In this document: positions 17,864 to 27,374 of the stretch, in pieces
Layout: the number at the start of each line of letters is the position of its first letter
Numbering within the stretch: position 1 is the first letter of the stretch
Assembly: GCA_964345225.1 (NCBI GenBank)
Contig: CAYFQB010000032.1
Span: forward strand, 21,132-85,131
DNA length: 64,000 bases
Origin: CAYFQB01 sp964345225
GTDB lineage: Bacteria > Nitrospirota > Thermodesulfovibrionia > Thermodesulfovibrionales > UBA6898
Direction of reading: 5' to 3'
Position numbers and translations under genes: made by a program
Notes under the pieces: model-generated
What the model saw: the letters and a program-made list of their open reading frames with translations, nothing else
Databases searched by the model: none
Told to the model about the DNA's origin: nothing

Positions 17864-18340
17864 CTATCTTTCAGGCTCTTTAACCAGCTTTGGCTTATCT
17901 CTTCTTGAGTTGACCATACACAAAAATCCAAAAGGCTCTTTAAAGGGATTTATCAGTTGATGTACTGTATTCGGAGGGATATAAAGGGTATCCATGAATT
18001 CCATTTTGTGTTTTGCTTTTCCAGTTCGGACAATACCCTTGCCTTTTACGCATATCACCACATGCTCGTGCCTGTGTCTTTCAAGACTGCTATATCCATT
18101 TGGGGTAATTTCAAAATACCTTACATGGAATTTGGTTGATTCTCCACGTGATCCTATCAAGACCCTTCTAATGATATTTTTCCATTCATTACCTTCAGTT
18201 TTATATGTCTCATCTTTAATTCCACGCCACCTGAAGTCACCTTTATGTTTATATAACGCACATCTGTCAGGTTTTATGCTTTTAGTTTTTTTTCTGTCTA
18301 TTTCACAAGATATCTTTTCTGTAAAACGCTGTTTTTTCAT
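17864..18340 (-). CDS. Cupin-domain protein
   Basis: This 158-residue protein has a single cupin barrel in its C-terminal two thirds. Motif 1 includes ERHRHEHVVICVKGKG (three His and one Glu as metal ligands) and motif 2 includes DTLYIPPNTVHQL. The first 40 residues are basic and contain a lone CALYKHKGDF segment. Cupins of this kind may be metal-dependent enzymes or sensors of small ligands. It ends about 200 bp before resB and starts just after a zinc alcohol dehydrogenase gene (18 bp), so it probably belongs with the dehydrogenase. The substrate is unknown. Confidence 0.85.
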   Translation of the reverse strand: MKKQRFTEKISCEIDRKKTKSIKPDRCALYKHKGDFRWRGIKDETYKTEGNEWKNIIRRVLIGSRGESTKFHVRYFEITPNGYSSLERHRHEHVVICVKGKGIVRTGKAKHKMEFMDTLYIPPNTVHQLINPFKEPFGFLCMVNSRRDKPKLVKEPER

Positions 18341-18358
18341 GTACTAAAGACTCCTTAC

Positions 18359-19384
18359 TCAATCAAACACAATTAAAGATTTAAGAGAGTTTTCTGCCTT
18401 AAAAGTAAGCATGAATGCCTCTGCCGTTTTCTCTATAGGGAATCTGTGCGTTACGAGTTTATCGGCTGTTATAACCCCTTTTTTTATAAGTTCATGGGCA
18501 TCTGCCGTATCATCCGGCCCGCATGAATAACTAGTAAGGATGTTTATATCATTAAAATACAGATAGTTAGGGTCTATCGTTAGTTTCTCACCAGGCTCTG
18601 CCGGCGTAAAAAACAGAACCTGTCCGCCGGGCCTTATACAATTTATTCCCTGTATCATCGCATCAACACTGTTTGGACAGACAACGGCAAGATCGGCATT
18701 ATTCCCATCTGTAATACTTCTAAGGCCATCATAAAGGTTATCCTTTGATATATCTATAATATCATCAGCACCTAATTCGAGAGCCTTACCCAGTCTGAAT
18801 TTTACCCTATCGGCTCCGATAACCTTCCCGGCTCCGTATTCCCTGACCAATAATAAATTCATCAGTCCCATGACACCCAATCCGATAACAAGGACGGTAT
18901 CTCCGTGCGCTATCTTTGCCCTCTTTAACGCCTTTACAACACATGCAGCCGGCTCGATAAGCGTTCCGTCTTCAAAACCAATTTCTTCGGAAAGCCTGAT
19001 AGTGTCGTGCTCAAGATTTATCGATGGAATTAAGATATATTCAGAAATGCCCCCTGGAATTATGCTCGAACTCTTCCATGTCGCACATTGGACATAATCT
19101 CCCTGCCTGCAGAATCTGCACATCAAGCATGGAGCATGATGGTGTGTAAATACCCTGTCCCCTTTCTTAAATGAAACAACCCTGCTGCCAACATCAATAA
19201 TTTCTCCTACTGGCTCATGACCTAAAACAAGAGGTGCTTTCTTCTCGATATACCATGGCATTACATCACCAGAGCAAATACCACAGGCTTTTGTTTTAAT
19301 AAGTGCATCATCAGGACCTATCTCTGGAACAGGGATATCCTCTATACGTATGTCTTCAAAAGAGTATAATTTAGCAACTCTCAT
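18359..19384 (-). CDS. Zinc-dependent alcohol dehydrogenase family protein
   Basis: This is a medium-chain dehydrogenase/reductase of 341 aa. Catalytic zinc ligands are Cys34 (CGICSGD) and the GHE motif at about 55-57. Four cysteines (CLMCRFCRQGDYVQC, about 91-105) bind structural zinc. The NAD(P)-binding Rossmann motif is GLGVMGL. It resembles sorbitol, threonine and other polyol dehydrogenases; the substrate cannot be read from sequence. It is followed by the cupin gene and preceded by the UPF0182 gene. Confidence 0.88.
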   Translation of the reverse strand: MRVAKLYSFEDIRIEDIPVPEIGPDDALIKTKACGICSGDVMPWYIEKKAPLVLGHEPVGEIIDVGSRVVSFKKGDRVFTHHHAPCLMCRFCRQGDYVQCATWKSSSIIPGGISEYILIPSINLEHDTIRLSEEIGFEDGTLIEPAACVVKALKRAKIAHGDTVLVIGLGVMGLMNLLLVREYGAGKVIGADRVKFRLGKALELGADDIIDISKDNLYDGLRSITDGNNADLAVVCPNSVDAMIQGINCIRPGGQVLFFTPAEPGEKLTIDPNYLYFNDINILTSYSCGPDDTADAHELIKKGVITADKLVTHRFPIEKTAEAFMLTFKAENSLKSLIVFD

Positions 19385-19441
19385 CTTTCATTAATTACTT
19401 TACATCATCTTATAAGGAGCTGCGGGAAAGAATCGATCTTC

Positions 19442-22144
19442 CTATCGCCTCTGCATCTGCCTGATTATCTCGCCCAGTTTTTCTATCTCTTCACCATACA
19501 AGGCCCAGTTGCCTTCCTTCTGAGCCTTCATGGCACGTTCATAGTGCTCATTTGCAAGCGCAGAAAGACTTCTGTCAGATTTAACAGCAGGTAACTCTTC
19601 AGCCTTAACGGGTCTTATTCCTTTAGAGGTCCTGATTTCACCAAATATCCTCGAAAGTGCAGCATCAAGTGTCTTTTCCATGGCGATACGGTTTTCGTAT
19701 GCAACAATAACCCTTTTCAGTTCGGGTATCTTACCTGTTTCAGCCCTTAGATAAAGTGGCTGAACATAAATAAGAGAGCTTTCTATAGGTATAACCAGGA
19801 GTGTACCCTGAATTACCTGAGAACCTCTCTGATCCCACAGTGAAATCTGCTTGGAGATCTCGGTATCCTGATTTATTCGTGCAACTATCTGTCTCGGGCC
19901 GTAAACCAGTCTGTCTTTTGGGAACCTATAAACAACAAGCTTGCCGTAATATTCCCCGTCACTTCGTGCTACCATCCAGGCTGACAGGTTATCTTTTTTC
20001 TTTGGATTAAAGGGTAGCATAAGAATGAACTCTTCTTTTTTTTCCTCAGGCAGTTTCATTATCGTGTAATAAGGTTCCATCATCTCCTTTTTCATGCTTG
20101 TACCCATAACAGGTATCTCCCACTGATCTTCCCTGTTATAAAAAATCTGCGGGTCTTCCATATGATAAGTTGAATAGACCATTGTCTGAATGCCAAAGAT
20201 ATCCAGCGGATATCTTATATGCCGTTTAAGGTCTTCCGGCATTTCTGAGAGCGGCAACAGAACTCCCGGGAATATATTGCCTAATGTCAGAATAATCGGG
20301 TCATGTTCATCAGCTATATAAAACTTCATCCCACCGTCGTATGCATTGATTGTCACCTTAACAGAATTGCGAATATAATTTATCCCGTTTTTTAGAGGCT
20401 GTGAATATGGAAATTTATTACTTACAGTATAAGCATCATATATCCAGAAAAGCTGTCCATCATCGTTAATCACCATATAGGGATCGCTGTCAAGTATTAA
20501 AAATGGCATAACTTTATTTACTCTATCCGTAATGTTTCTAATAAAGAGAATTTTGCTTTCACCGGTTATATCATTCGATAGGAAAAGTTTCATAGAACCG
20601 AAATGAGTAGCAAAGACAAGCTTCTTGAAAAAAGAATCTATTACCACGCCGCTTCTGCCTGAGTATTCAGTAAAAACATTTTCATCTCCTGAAGGATAAT
20701 CGAACTCTTTTGCCTTTGTTTTAACAATCACATATCTGCTGGATAATTCGCCAAAATAGATCTCAGGGCGCCTTACCTTCAAGAAATCCACAGTAGATAC
20801 CGGAGGAATATCTTTTATCATAAGAAGCGGGAGTCCTTCGGGGGTTACCTGATTAACTGGACCAAGCGTTAATCCATATCCATGGGTAAACGTAAGTGTC
20901 TCGTTTATCCAGTTTCTTGTAGGGATGCTTTCGGAAGATAATTCTCTGGGTGAAAGCATTGTCTGGCGGTATTCTCCATCAAACATATATCGGTCATTGC
21001 CGACCGATGTAAACTCGTAATATGTGCGTATCTCCTGCACCTGGCTAAAAGTGTCAAGAAGAGGCCTGTGATCCCACAGGCGTATATTTTTAATGGTTAT
21101 ACTGTTTCTCATGATGTCATCTCTTCTAAGTGTTGCAATTCCGGATATATTTCTTTCTTGCACTGTATCAATGCCAAAACCCTTTCTTGTGGATGTTATA
21201 TTTCTCTTTATATACGGAGTTTCTTTTACAAGCTCGTTTGGGGCAACGACAAATTTCTGTAATATTGCAGGATAAACTGAACTGCCTATAAATGATACTG
21301 CAAGATATAGGGCTATGCTTCCAATAACAATTAAGTTCCGCCTTATAAAAATATTGCCTACGATTAGAGTTGCTGAAATAACTGCTACAACTATACGGGC
21401 CTTCATTAACGGTATAACTGCATAAATATCCGTATAGGTTGCACCTGCTACATGTCCCTGAGACGAATAAAGAATGGCAAGCATTCCTATATATGTCTTG
21501 TATGCAAGCACAAGAAATATCACCCCACCTATTATTGAAAGATGAAAAGATACATAACGTTCATACGTGATACCTCTTTGAGTAAAAATGACAGACCCTT
21601 TTATTACGAAGTTTAGTGCAGAGAAGACAAAAGATGCCACAAGAACTAGCAGCAGTGTGTTGACAATTATTTCGTGGACAGGAAGGCTGAAAATATAAAA
21701 AGATATATCCCGTACAAATACCGGATCAGTATACCCGAAATCTACTGCATTGAAATAATAAAGAAATGTCAGCCAATTGTTGCCGAACAACAGCGCAACA
21801 AAGAATCCTATTAGTACCGGTATTAAAAATTTCATTTTGTCAATATGTTTCAGTACACTAAGTTGAGGCATTGCTTTGTTATAAAAAATCATTCCAGCAA
21901 TTCTGCCCCTTGTAGCACGCATTGAAGCCCAGAGAATGACATAGGCAATAACAAATCCTGTTATCCAGCCTATAACAGCAAAAAGTATCTGGGCATTTAA
22001 TTTTGTAGTGAATATCTTTTCCAACTGTATGTCTTTAAACCAGAGCCAGTCAACATACAGTGAAATAATCTTCGGCAAGAAAAAGAACGTCAGAAGCAAG
22101 CCTATAGATAACAGTATCAATGTCTTGGATAATCTATCGCGCAT
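19442..22144 (-). CDS. UPF0182 family membrane protein
   Basis: At 900 residues this is the full-length UPF0182/DUF1512-like form: seven or so membrane helices in the first 310 residues, then a large extracytoplasmic domain. The C-terminal region shows conserved blocks such as the GDGPY-like, RGSQVIQGTLLVIPIESSLIYVQPLYL-type strand and a Lys/Glu-rich helix. The family is common in actinobacteria, cyanobacteria and anaerobes, and has no established function. ATG 22144 follows AGGGGG. It lies 57 bp from the alcohol dehydrogenase gene and may be transcribed with it. Confidence 0.93.
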   Translation of the reverse strand: MRDRLSKTLILLSIGLLLTFFFLPKIISLYVDWLWFKDIQLEKIFTTKLNAQILFAVIGWITGFVIAYVILWASMRATRGRIAGMIFYNKAMPQLSVLKHIDKMKFLIPVLIGFFVALLFGNNWLTFLYYFNAVDFGYTDPVFVRDISFYIFSLPVHEIIVNTLLLVLVASFVFSALNFVIKGSVIFTQRGITYERYVSFHLSIIGGVIFLVLAYKTYIGMLAILYSSQGHVAGATYTDIYAVIPLMKARIVVAVISATLIVGNIFIRRNLIVIGSIALYLAVSFIGSSVYPAILQKFVVAPNELVKETPYIKRNITSTRKGFGIDTVQERNISGIATLRRDDIMRNSITIKNIRLWDHRPLLDTFSQVQEIRTYYEFTSVGNDRYMFDGEYRQTMLSPRELSSESIPTRNWINETLTFTHGYGLTLGPVNQVTPEGLPLLMIKDIPPVSTVDFLKVRRPEIYFGELSSRYVIVKTKAKEFDYPSGDENVFTEYSGRSGVVIDSFFKKLVFATHFGSMKLFLSNDITGESKILFIRNITDRVNKVMPFLILDSDPYMVINDDGQLFWIYDAYTVSNKFPYSQPLKNGINYIRNSVKVTINAYDGGMKFYIADEHDPIILTLGNIFPGVLLPLSEMPEDLKRHIRYPLDIFGIQTMVYSTYHMEDPQIFYNREDQWEIPVMGTSMKKEMMEPYYTIMKLPEEKKEEFILMLPFNPKKKDNLSAWMVARSDGEYYGKLVVYRFPKDRLVYGPRQIVARINQDTEISKQISLWDQRGSQVIQGTLLVIPIESSLIYVQPLYLRAETGKIPELKRVIVAYENRIAMEKTLDAALSRIFGEIRTSKGIRPVKAEELPAVKSDRSLSALANEHYERAMKAQKEGNWALYGEEIEKLGEIIRQMQRR

Positions 22145-22336
22145 ATATACCCCCTAAGGTCGCTGTTTTACCTATGAAGTATATTACCATCAAAACAACA
22201 TAATTGAAATAAATTCCCTAACCTGGATAATGAAAGAAAAGAAATAAACTATATACAGAATAAGTAGGCCTTTTAGTCATTAAAACTCGGAAATTGGTAT
22301 TGGTAATGGTAACTATGCTCATTTAAACTATAGTTT

Positions 22337-22620
22337 ATGTCTTACGGTAACGGTAACGAAGCCCGTTTTGTAATCTTGTTTGTCTGGTTTTGTTTTGTTT
22401 TTCTAGTTTATCTGGTCTATTTTTTTAAGGACAATTTAATTCTCCGAATTGGAAGTGAGCTGTGCCCCCAGTTAAATAAACATATAATGACAATTAACGG
22501 GACAGGCTGGAATTTAATGCTTTGCATTGGAAGATAGCCTTCGGCTGGAACAGATATATTTATATAGTTTATTTAGTCATTTACTGCTTGCTGCCTACTT
22601 TTTTGCTCGTGCTTTGCGAA
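22337..22620. repeat. Mosaic intergenic repeat, copy M1
   Basis: This non-coding tract shares blocks with five other tracts in the window: a GTCTTACGGTAACGGTAACG start, a CCCGTTT block, a CTAGTTTATCTGGT block, AAGGACAATTTAATTCTCCG and a CTGCTTGCTGCCTACT heptad run. An open plus-strand frame through it is low-complexity and shows no ribosome site, so I do not call it a gene. Confidence 0.75.
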
Positions 22621-22626
22621 AGGGGG

Positions 22627-23649
22627 TCAGGGGGTAATAACATATTTTACACCGATGCCGTTAGCCAGTCTGGTAAAAACATTTTGAATCTCTCTAAGAG
22701 GATATTTTCCTGTAATTAACTTTTTAATTTCTAAGTTCTTATTCTTTTTCTTTAAAAGGTTAAATGCCTTTTTTACATCCTGAGGTGTAAAATGGAAAGC
22801 TCCCCTGATTGTTATTTCGTCATAATGCAGTCTTTCCGCATTAAAATTGACTCTAGCTCCTGCCCTGCATCCTCCAAATAGTATAACAGTCCCTCCTTTT
22901 CTGACATAATCGACTGAAGACTCCCAAATCTCAGGCTGTCCGGTACATTCAAATACATAATCTACACCTACCCCACCTGTAAAATCACGAACGGACTTTC
23001 CTGATTGTGTATGATTGAAGACGAAATCAGCACCTAACTTAGATGCTATCCTAAGCCTTTCCTCCTCGATACCTGTTATCAGTACTTTCGCTCCTTTTGA
23101 TTTTGCAATCATAAGATGCATAAGACCGATTGGTCCAGCTCCTATTATAAATATCGTGTCTTTCTTATTGATACCCAGCGGCTCCATGCTGTGAATAATA
23201 CAGGATAGTGGTTCAAGAAATGATGCCTCAATAAAGTTTAAACTTTCCGGTTTTTTAAATGTATTCTGCTTGACTATATGTTTCGGAAGTATAATGTATT
23301 CAGAAAAAGCTCCGAGCATCTTTGTCGACATTATGTTTTCACATAGATTGAAAATATTTCGTCTGCAATAATAACAGTTAAGACAGGGAGCACTGTGTAC
23401 CGCCATAATAGCATCACCTATCTTAAAGTTGCTGACACCTTTGCCTTTTTTAACCACAATTCCTGAAAATTCATGGCCGAATGGGCCCGGCATGGGTATT
23501 AAAGAATGACCTCTTAAAAAAGCCTTGAGGTCAGTCCCGCAGGTCAGGGAAGCTTTAATTTTTAAAAGCAGTTCACCTTCAGAAGGTTCTGGTATATCAA
23601 CCTCTCTTACCTCTATGATCCCAGGTCTTATTAAAATAGCTGAAAGCAA
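22627..23649 (-). CDS. Zinc-dependent alcohol dehydrogenase family protein
   Basis: A second medium-chain dehydrogenase of 340 aa, distinct from the one at 18359-19384. Catalytic zinc ligands sit in the CGTDLKAFLRG segment (Cys37) and GHEFSG; structural zinc cysteines are in CLNCYYCRRNIFNLC. The cofactor motif is GAGPIGLMHL. The start is TTG 23649 with a GGAG site. A small membrane protein gene ends 3 bp upstream, so the two form a pair. Its 3' end abuts mosaic repeat M1. The substrate is unknown. Confidence 0.88.
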   Translation of the reverse strand: MLSAILIRPGIIEVREVDIPEPSEGELLLKIKASLTCGTDLKAFLRGHSLIPMPGPFGHEFSGIVVKKGKGVSNFKIGDAIMAVHSAPCLNCYYCRRNIFNLCENIMSTKMLGAFSEYIILPKHIVKQNTFKKPESLNFIEASFLEPLSCIIHSMEPLGINKKDTIFIIGAGPIGLMHLMIAKSKGAKVLITGIEEERLRIASKLGADFVFNHTQSGKSVRDFTGGVGVDYVFECTGQPEIWESSVDYVRKGGTVILFGGCRAGARVNFNAERLHYDEITIRGAFHFTPQDVKKAFNLLKKKNKNLEIKKLITGKYPLREIQNVFTRLANGIGVKYVITP

Positions 23650-23652
23650 ATT

Positions 23653-23901
23653 TCAGAACTCCAGTTTTCCCCCTAGAATCTGTCCTGTGACAGCTGCGAA
23701 TATGAATAACGGTATATACAGGGAATCTAGATTAGAAAGAATCCTAGCAATTATAACCACAGGTACTGGCATATGTATATATAAAAACCACTTTATAGAG
23801 AATTTACTTGATTTATTCCTCAGATATCCAAAATATAGATTAAGCATGAATGTTATTGAAAAAATGCTTATAATAATTGCTGATTTTGAAGTAAAATCCA
23901 T
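23653..23901 (-). CDS. Small two-helix membrane protein, 82 aa
   Basis: The protein has hydrophobic helices at about residues 6-24 and 40-56 plus a third hydrophobic stretch near 62-77. A short basic loop (RNKSSKFSIKW) separates the first two. It begins with ATG and ends 3 bp before the dehydrogenase start, which argues for a real co-translated gene. I recognise no family. It could anchor or partner the dehydrogenase; that is inference. Confidence 0.55.
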   Translation of the reverse strand: MDFTSKSAIIISIFSITFMLNLYFGYLRNKSSKFSIKWFLYIHMPVPVVIIARILSNLDSLYIPLFIFAAVTGQILGGKLEF

Positions 23902-24141
23902 TGTAAAAAATAACTTAACCTCGATAATAAGTCAAGCTATTAAAGGCTCTGGAGTTAAAGGATAAAATAAAAAATAATGCTATAACTAATTGAAATTATT
24001 AAAAATATCAGTAATATCAAAATACTTTAATTACAAATAACATCTTTTACTGATATACTTTAAATTTAAAGAATATTTTTGAAATCTTTTAAATAATTTA
24101 GAGCTTAATTTTTAAAATAAAAAAGCAGGAAAATATTCTTA
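23902..24141. other. AT-rich intergenic region
   Basis: The divergent gap between the small membrane protein and larC is very AT-rich. It contains a 14-bp palindrome (CTTTAAATTTAAAG near 24059) but no clear promoter, RNA or gene. Confidence 0.35.
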
Positions 24142-24270
24142 TTGAAAGCCAGGATTGTCCGCAGGGCTTCTAAACTGTCTGGTAGTACGACTTTTTGCGG
24201 CACTATATTTATAGTTATGATCGATTACGATAGAAGAGAATTAATGGACATAATTACAGGAAACGGTTAA
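24142..24270 (+). CDS. Possible 42-residue leader ORF upstream of larC
   Basis: A TTG frame preceded by AGCAGGAA at a suitable distance encodes 42 residues: a basic N-terminus (KARIVRRASK), a hydrophobic middle (FCGTIFIVMI) and an acidic end. It stops 24 bp before the larC start on the same strand. It could be a leader peptide or a small protein, or chance; the evidence is limited to the ribosome site and position. Confidence 0.25.
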   Translation: MKARIVRRASKLSGSTTFCGTIFIVMIDYDRRELMDIITGNG

Positions 24271-24294
24271 TAAAAGTGTTTAACGGGAATAGCC

Positions 24295-25482
24295 TTGAAA
24301 ATAGCATACTTTGACTGTTTTTCAGGTATAAGCGGTGATATGTGTCTGGGAGCAATCGTAGATGCCGGGGCACCCCTTGAAGAAATCCTTAAAAACCTTA
24401 GGAAATTACCTGTAAAAGGTTACAGTCTTTCAGAAAAAAAAGTCAGGCGCTCAGGCTTTACTGCAACAAAAGTCGAAGTAGTTCTGAAGTCCAGGGTAAA
24501 ACATAACTCAGAACCCAGGAAATGGAAGGATATACAGAAGATAATAAAAGCCTCTTCACTGTCAGATGATATTAAAAAGAAAGGTCATAAAATCTTTAGA
24601 ATTCTTTTTGAGGCTGAATCAAAGGTCCATGGAGAATCAATAAATAAGGTACATCTTCACGAATTAGGCGGCGTTGATTGTTTGATTGATATCTTCGGCA
24701 CATTGATAGGCCTTGAGTTACTAGGAATTAAAAGTGTCTACTCTTCGCCAGTTAACTTAGGCGGAGGCACTATTAAAACAGTACACGGAACAATACCCGT
24801 TCCAGCACCTGCAACTACTGAAATATTGAGGGATGTGCCGGTATATCTATCAGGCATCCCTTTTGAACTGACCACACCTACTGGTGCTGCAATATTAAAA
24901 TCAATCTCTAAAGGATTTGGGGTAATACCTGTCTTTAATCTCGTAAAGACAGCTATTGGCGCAGGAAGCAGGGAATTAGAAGTCATGCCTAATATACTAA
25001 GAATTTTGATAGGGGATATCTACAAGAAATCAAATGTTGAAACAGTTACAGTGATTGAGACAAATATAGATGACATGAACCCCCAGATATATGAATATCT
25101 GATTGAGAAGCTTTTGCTTAAGGGTGCTCTCGACGTTTATATGACACAGGTAATAATGAAAAAAACGAGGCCCGGTATAGAATTAAGTGTATTATGTCAT
25201 AAGGACAGAAGAGATGACCTGATAAACTTAATACTTAAAGAAACAACTACAATCGGGGTCCGTTATTATGAAACTCGCAGAATAAAAATGGATAGAAGAC
25301 TTACAGATGTGCAAACAAAATACGGAAAGATAAGGTTGAAGATTTCCAAATTTAAAGATTCAAAATTAAAGTATATACCTGAATATGAGGACTGCAAAAA
25401 AATAGCGAGAGAAAGTGATGTGCCTTTATTGGAGGTTTTCGAGGAAGTCAGGAGATCCGCAAAAAGAAAGATGAAAACTTAA
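24295..25482 (+). CDS. larC: Nickel-pincer cofactor cyclometallase LarC
   Basis: LarC inserts nickel into the pyridinium bis-thiocarboxylate cofactor of lactate racemase-type enzymes, using CTP. The N-terminal signature FDCFSGISGDM (6-16), the His-rich HLHELGG segment (about 121-127) and the C-terminal TNIDDMNPQ block are present. In several bacteria larC is split by a programmed frameshift; here the 395-residue protein is one continuous frame. The start is TTG 24295. LarB, LarE and a LarA-type enzyme are not in the window, so the cofactor user is unknown. Confidence 0.93.
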   Translation: MKIAYFDCFSGISGDMCLGAIVDAGAPLEEILKNLRKLPVKGYSLSEKKVRRSGFTATKVEVVLKSRVKHNSEPRKWKDIQKIIKASSLSDDIKKKGHKIFRILFEAESKVHGESINKVHLHELGGVDCLIDIFGTLIGLELLGIKSVYSSPVNLGGGTIKTVHGTIPVPAPATTEILRDVPVYLSGIPFELTTPTGAAILKSISKGFGVIPVFNLVKTAIGAGSRELEVMPNILRILIGDIYKKSNVETVTVIETNIDDMNPQIYEYLIEKLLLKGALDVYMTQVIMKKTRPGIELSVLCHKDRRDDLINLILKETTTIGVRYYETRRIKMDRRLTDVQTKYGKIRLKISKFKDSKLKYIPEYEDCKKIARESDVPLLEVFEEVRRSAKRKMKT

Positions 25483-25555
25483 GGACAACACAAAGTTTAC
25501 CCTGTGAAAAGGACAGTCATTTAGTAGAAACAGTTTTTCTGATTAGATTATTTCT

Positions 25556-25999
25556 ATGAAAATTAAATGTCCAAAAGGATTACTGGCTCTTTCGTTGCTT
25601 ACCCTGCTAAGTTCACTTGCCTCTTTTAGATATGTTTTTTCCGGGGGACAGATATTTGTTGCGGGCATCTTGCTTGAAGGGATGGCATTTAAAATTTATT
25701 ATTCAGTAATAGCCTCTACCGGTGTTGCCTGTTCTGTCGGAATTTTCCTATTAAAAAGATGGGCGTTTATTTTATTTTTAATCGAGAATATTATTTGGGA
25801 ATTAATATCGATACTCAATATCCTTGTTGTTACCAGGAGTGACCTTTTGATGGCTGGCTGGAAAGACAGCGATGATTTATTATCTGGTTATCGAGGATTA
25901 ATGATTATAGCTATGTTTATTGGCTTGATTTATATTGTCTGGGCTCTGAGCTATAAAAATTATTTTCGTAAAAAAAACTGCATAAACTCACCCTTATAA
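25556..25999 (+). CDS. Hypothetical membrane protein, 147 aa
   Basis: Four probable membrane helices lie at about residues 8-24, 45-65, 68-88 and 118-137, with a charged loop (WKDSDDLLSGYRG) before the last. No family is recognised. It follows larC by 73 bp on the same strand and is followed by mosaic repeat M2. The ribosome site is weak. Confidence 0.6.
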   Translation: MKIKCPKGLLALSLLTLLSSLASFRYVFSGGQIFVAGILLEGMAFKIYYSVIASTGVACSVGIFLLKRWAFILFLIENIIWELISILNILVVTRSDLLMAGWKDSDDLLSGYRGLMIIAMFIGLIYIVWALSYKNYFRKKNCINSPL

Positions 26000-26029
26000 C
26001 CTTATAATATTTCTGGTTCATCTAACGTT

Positions 26030-26346
26030 TGGTTACGTCCTAAGGTAACGGTTACGAGGCCCGTTTCGTCAGTCGTCTTTCGGTTATGTGTTTACTTAGT
26101 TTGTTTGGTTTCTCTAGTTTATCTGGTTTCTCTGGTTCGCCCTGCTCCCTGCTCCTTGCACCCTGCTTTTTACTCCTTACTCCTCACTCCTCACTTTTCA
26201 CTCCTCACTTTTCACTTTTACTCGCCTCTAGTTTTCAATCTTCAATTTTCAATCTGCATTCTGCATTTTGCATTCTTCAATTTTCTTTGTGCTTTACTGC
26301 TTACTCCCTACTTTTTCCCCTGATTCCCTGCTCCTTACTCCTTACT
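26030..26346. repeat. Mosaic heptad repeat, copy M2
   Basis: The tract opens with the TTACG..GGTAACGGTTACGAGGCCCG block, then keeps a 7-bp register with changing units: CCCTGCT, CCTTGCA, TTTTACT, CCTCACT, TTTCACT, CAATCTT, CTGCATT, TTGCATT. One strand is almost all pyrimidine. Plus-strand frames through it are open only because the tract lacks purine-rich stops; I do not call them genes. Confidence 0.85.
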
Positions 26347-26441
26347 TAAATAAAATTATATTCTTATTACAAATATTAATTAGACTGCATATCAGAATTG
26401 TTTTGTAATTTAATTATAAAGTCTAGCAGGGGGGAAGAAAT

Positions 26442-27191
26442 ATGAATAAAGCTATAATGTCCAGAAGTTTTTTTGTATTTTTTATTTTTATTTCTCTTAC
26501 CTATCTTTTCGGTTGTGCGGGTATGGAATTTTCACCGCCATATGGATTTATTCATAAGGAACTCATAGAGGCCGATGAGTCCATTACAGCAGCACAACAG
26601 GCAGGTAAGGATGCCGAATGTCCCGAAGAGTTCACAGAAGCAAAAGTTAGAAGAGATGATGCTTTTGAGACTTATTTTAAATGCAGAACCAATGAAGCGA
26701 TCAAATTGGCTTTAGAGGCAAAAGAAATGGCTGATGGCCTCTGTCCCAAAATTCATGTTGCTGTCAAACCACCTCCACCTACACCTGAACCAGAGCCTGA
26801 ACCAAAACCTGAGCCAGTTGTAGTTGAAGCACCTCAACCAAAGATCATCGACAGGATGACTCTCCATATTAACTTTGATACTGATAAGGCAGTTATAAAG
26901 CAGGGAGATTATGCAAAACTGAATGAGGCAATTGAGTTTATCAACAAATATCCAGATTCTTCTGTTGTTATTGAGGGACATACAGATAGCACTGGAAGTA
27001 TTAAATACAATCAAAATCTGTCAAATAAAAGAGCAGATGCAGTAAGAAATTATCTTATAACGCACTCTGCTATTCCGGCATCCAGAATAACAGCAAGAGG
27101 CTATGGTGAATCAAGGCCTGTTGGTACAAACAAAACACCTCAGGGCAGGTATAACAACAGACGTGCTGAGATTCTTATAGTTTCGGAATAG
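26442..27191 (+). CDS. OmpA-family lipoprotein
   Basis: A signal peptide ends in the lipobox LFGC (Cys about 25), giving a lipid-anchored outer-membrane protein. Next come a charged region with several Cys (about 60-100), a Pro-Glu-Pro spacer (about 107-130) and an OmpA-like peptidoglycan-binding domain (about 137-249) with GHTDSTGS and the NNRRAEI end motif. It is of the Pal/OmpA type, 249 aa, and probably ties the outer membrane to peptidoglycan. ATG 26442 follows GGGGGGAA. A strong terminator follows at 27236-27283, so it is probably transcribed alone. Confidence 0.92.
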   Translation: MNKAIMSRSFFVFFIFISLTYLFGCAGMEFSPPYGFIHKELIEADESITAAQQAGKDAECPEEFTEAKVRRDDAFETYFKCRTNEAIKLALEAKEMADGLCPKIHVAVKPPPPTPEPEPEPKPEPVVVEAPQPKIIDRMTLHINFDTDKAVIKQGDYAKLNEAIEFINKYPDSSVVIEGHTDSTGSIKYNQNLSNKRADAVRNYLITHSAIPASRITARGYGESRPVGTNKTPQGRYNNRRAEILIVSE

Positions 27192-27235
27192 TATTGGTAT
27201 AGGGCTTTTATTGTAAACAGATTGTCTCTAATCAT

Positions 27236-27283
27236 AAAATCCCCGCCCTTAATAGACCAAAGGTCTACCGGGGCGGGGATTTT
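27236..27283. terminator. Bidirectional intrinsic terminator after the OmpA-like gene
   Basis: Long GC-rich arms (AAAATCCCCGCCC and GGGCGGGGATTTT) enclose a smaller nested hairpin (AGACC-AAA-GGTCT). A-tracts before and T-tracts after make it effective from either strand. It lies 45 bp after the stop codon. Confidence 0.88.
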
Positions 27284-27374
27284 ATACAGGGGTAAAAAGC
27301 AGTACAAATTTTCCTGATTTTTTGGGGAAAATGGTATCAGGTCTCAACAGACTATTGAAAAAGTACTATTTTTT

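Noticed and set aside
17707..17931. 74-residue minus-strand frame next to the cupin gene
   Set aside because: It overlaps the 3' end of the cupin gene in another frame, has no ribosome site and shows no known pattern.
22337..22537. 66-residue plus-strand frame with a hydrophobic stretch
   Set aside because: It lies fully in mosaic repeat M1; the hydrophobic look comes from T-rich repeat sequence.
24184..24206. Possible sigma-54 promoter (TGG..TTTTTGC) upstream of larC
   Set aside because: The GG to GC spacing is too long for the -24/-12 consensus.
26086..26349. Ser/Leu/Phe-rich plus-strand frames of 72-87 residues
   Set aside because: They are translations of the pyrimidine heptad tract M2 and lack ribosome sites.
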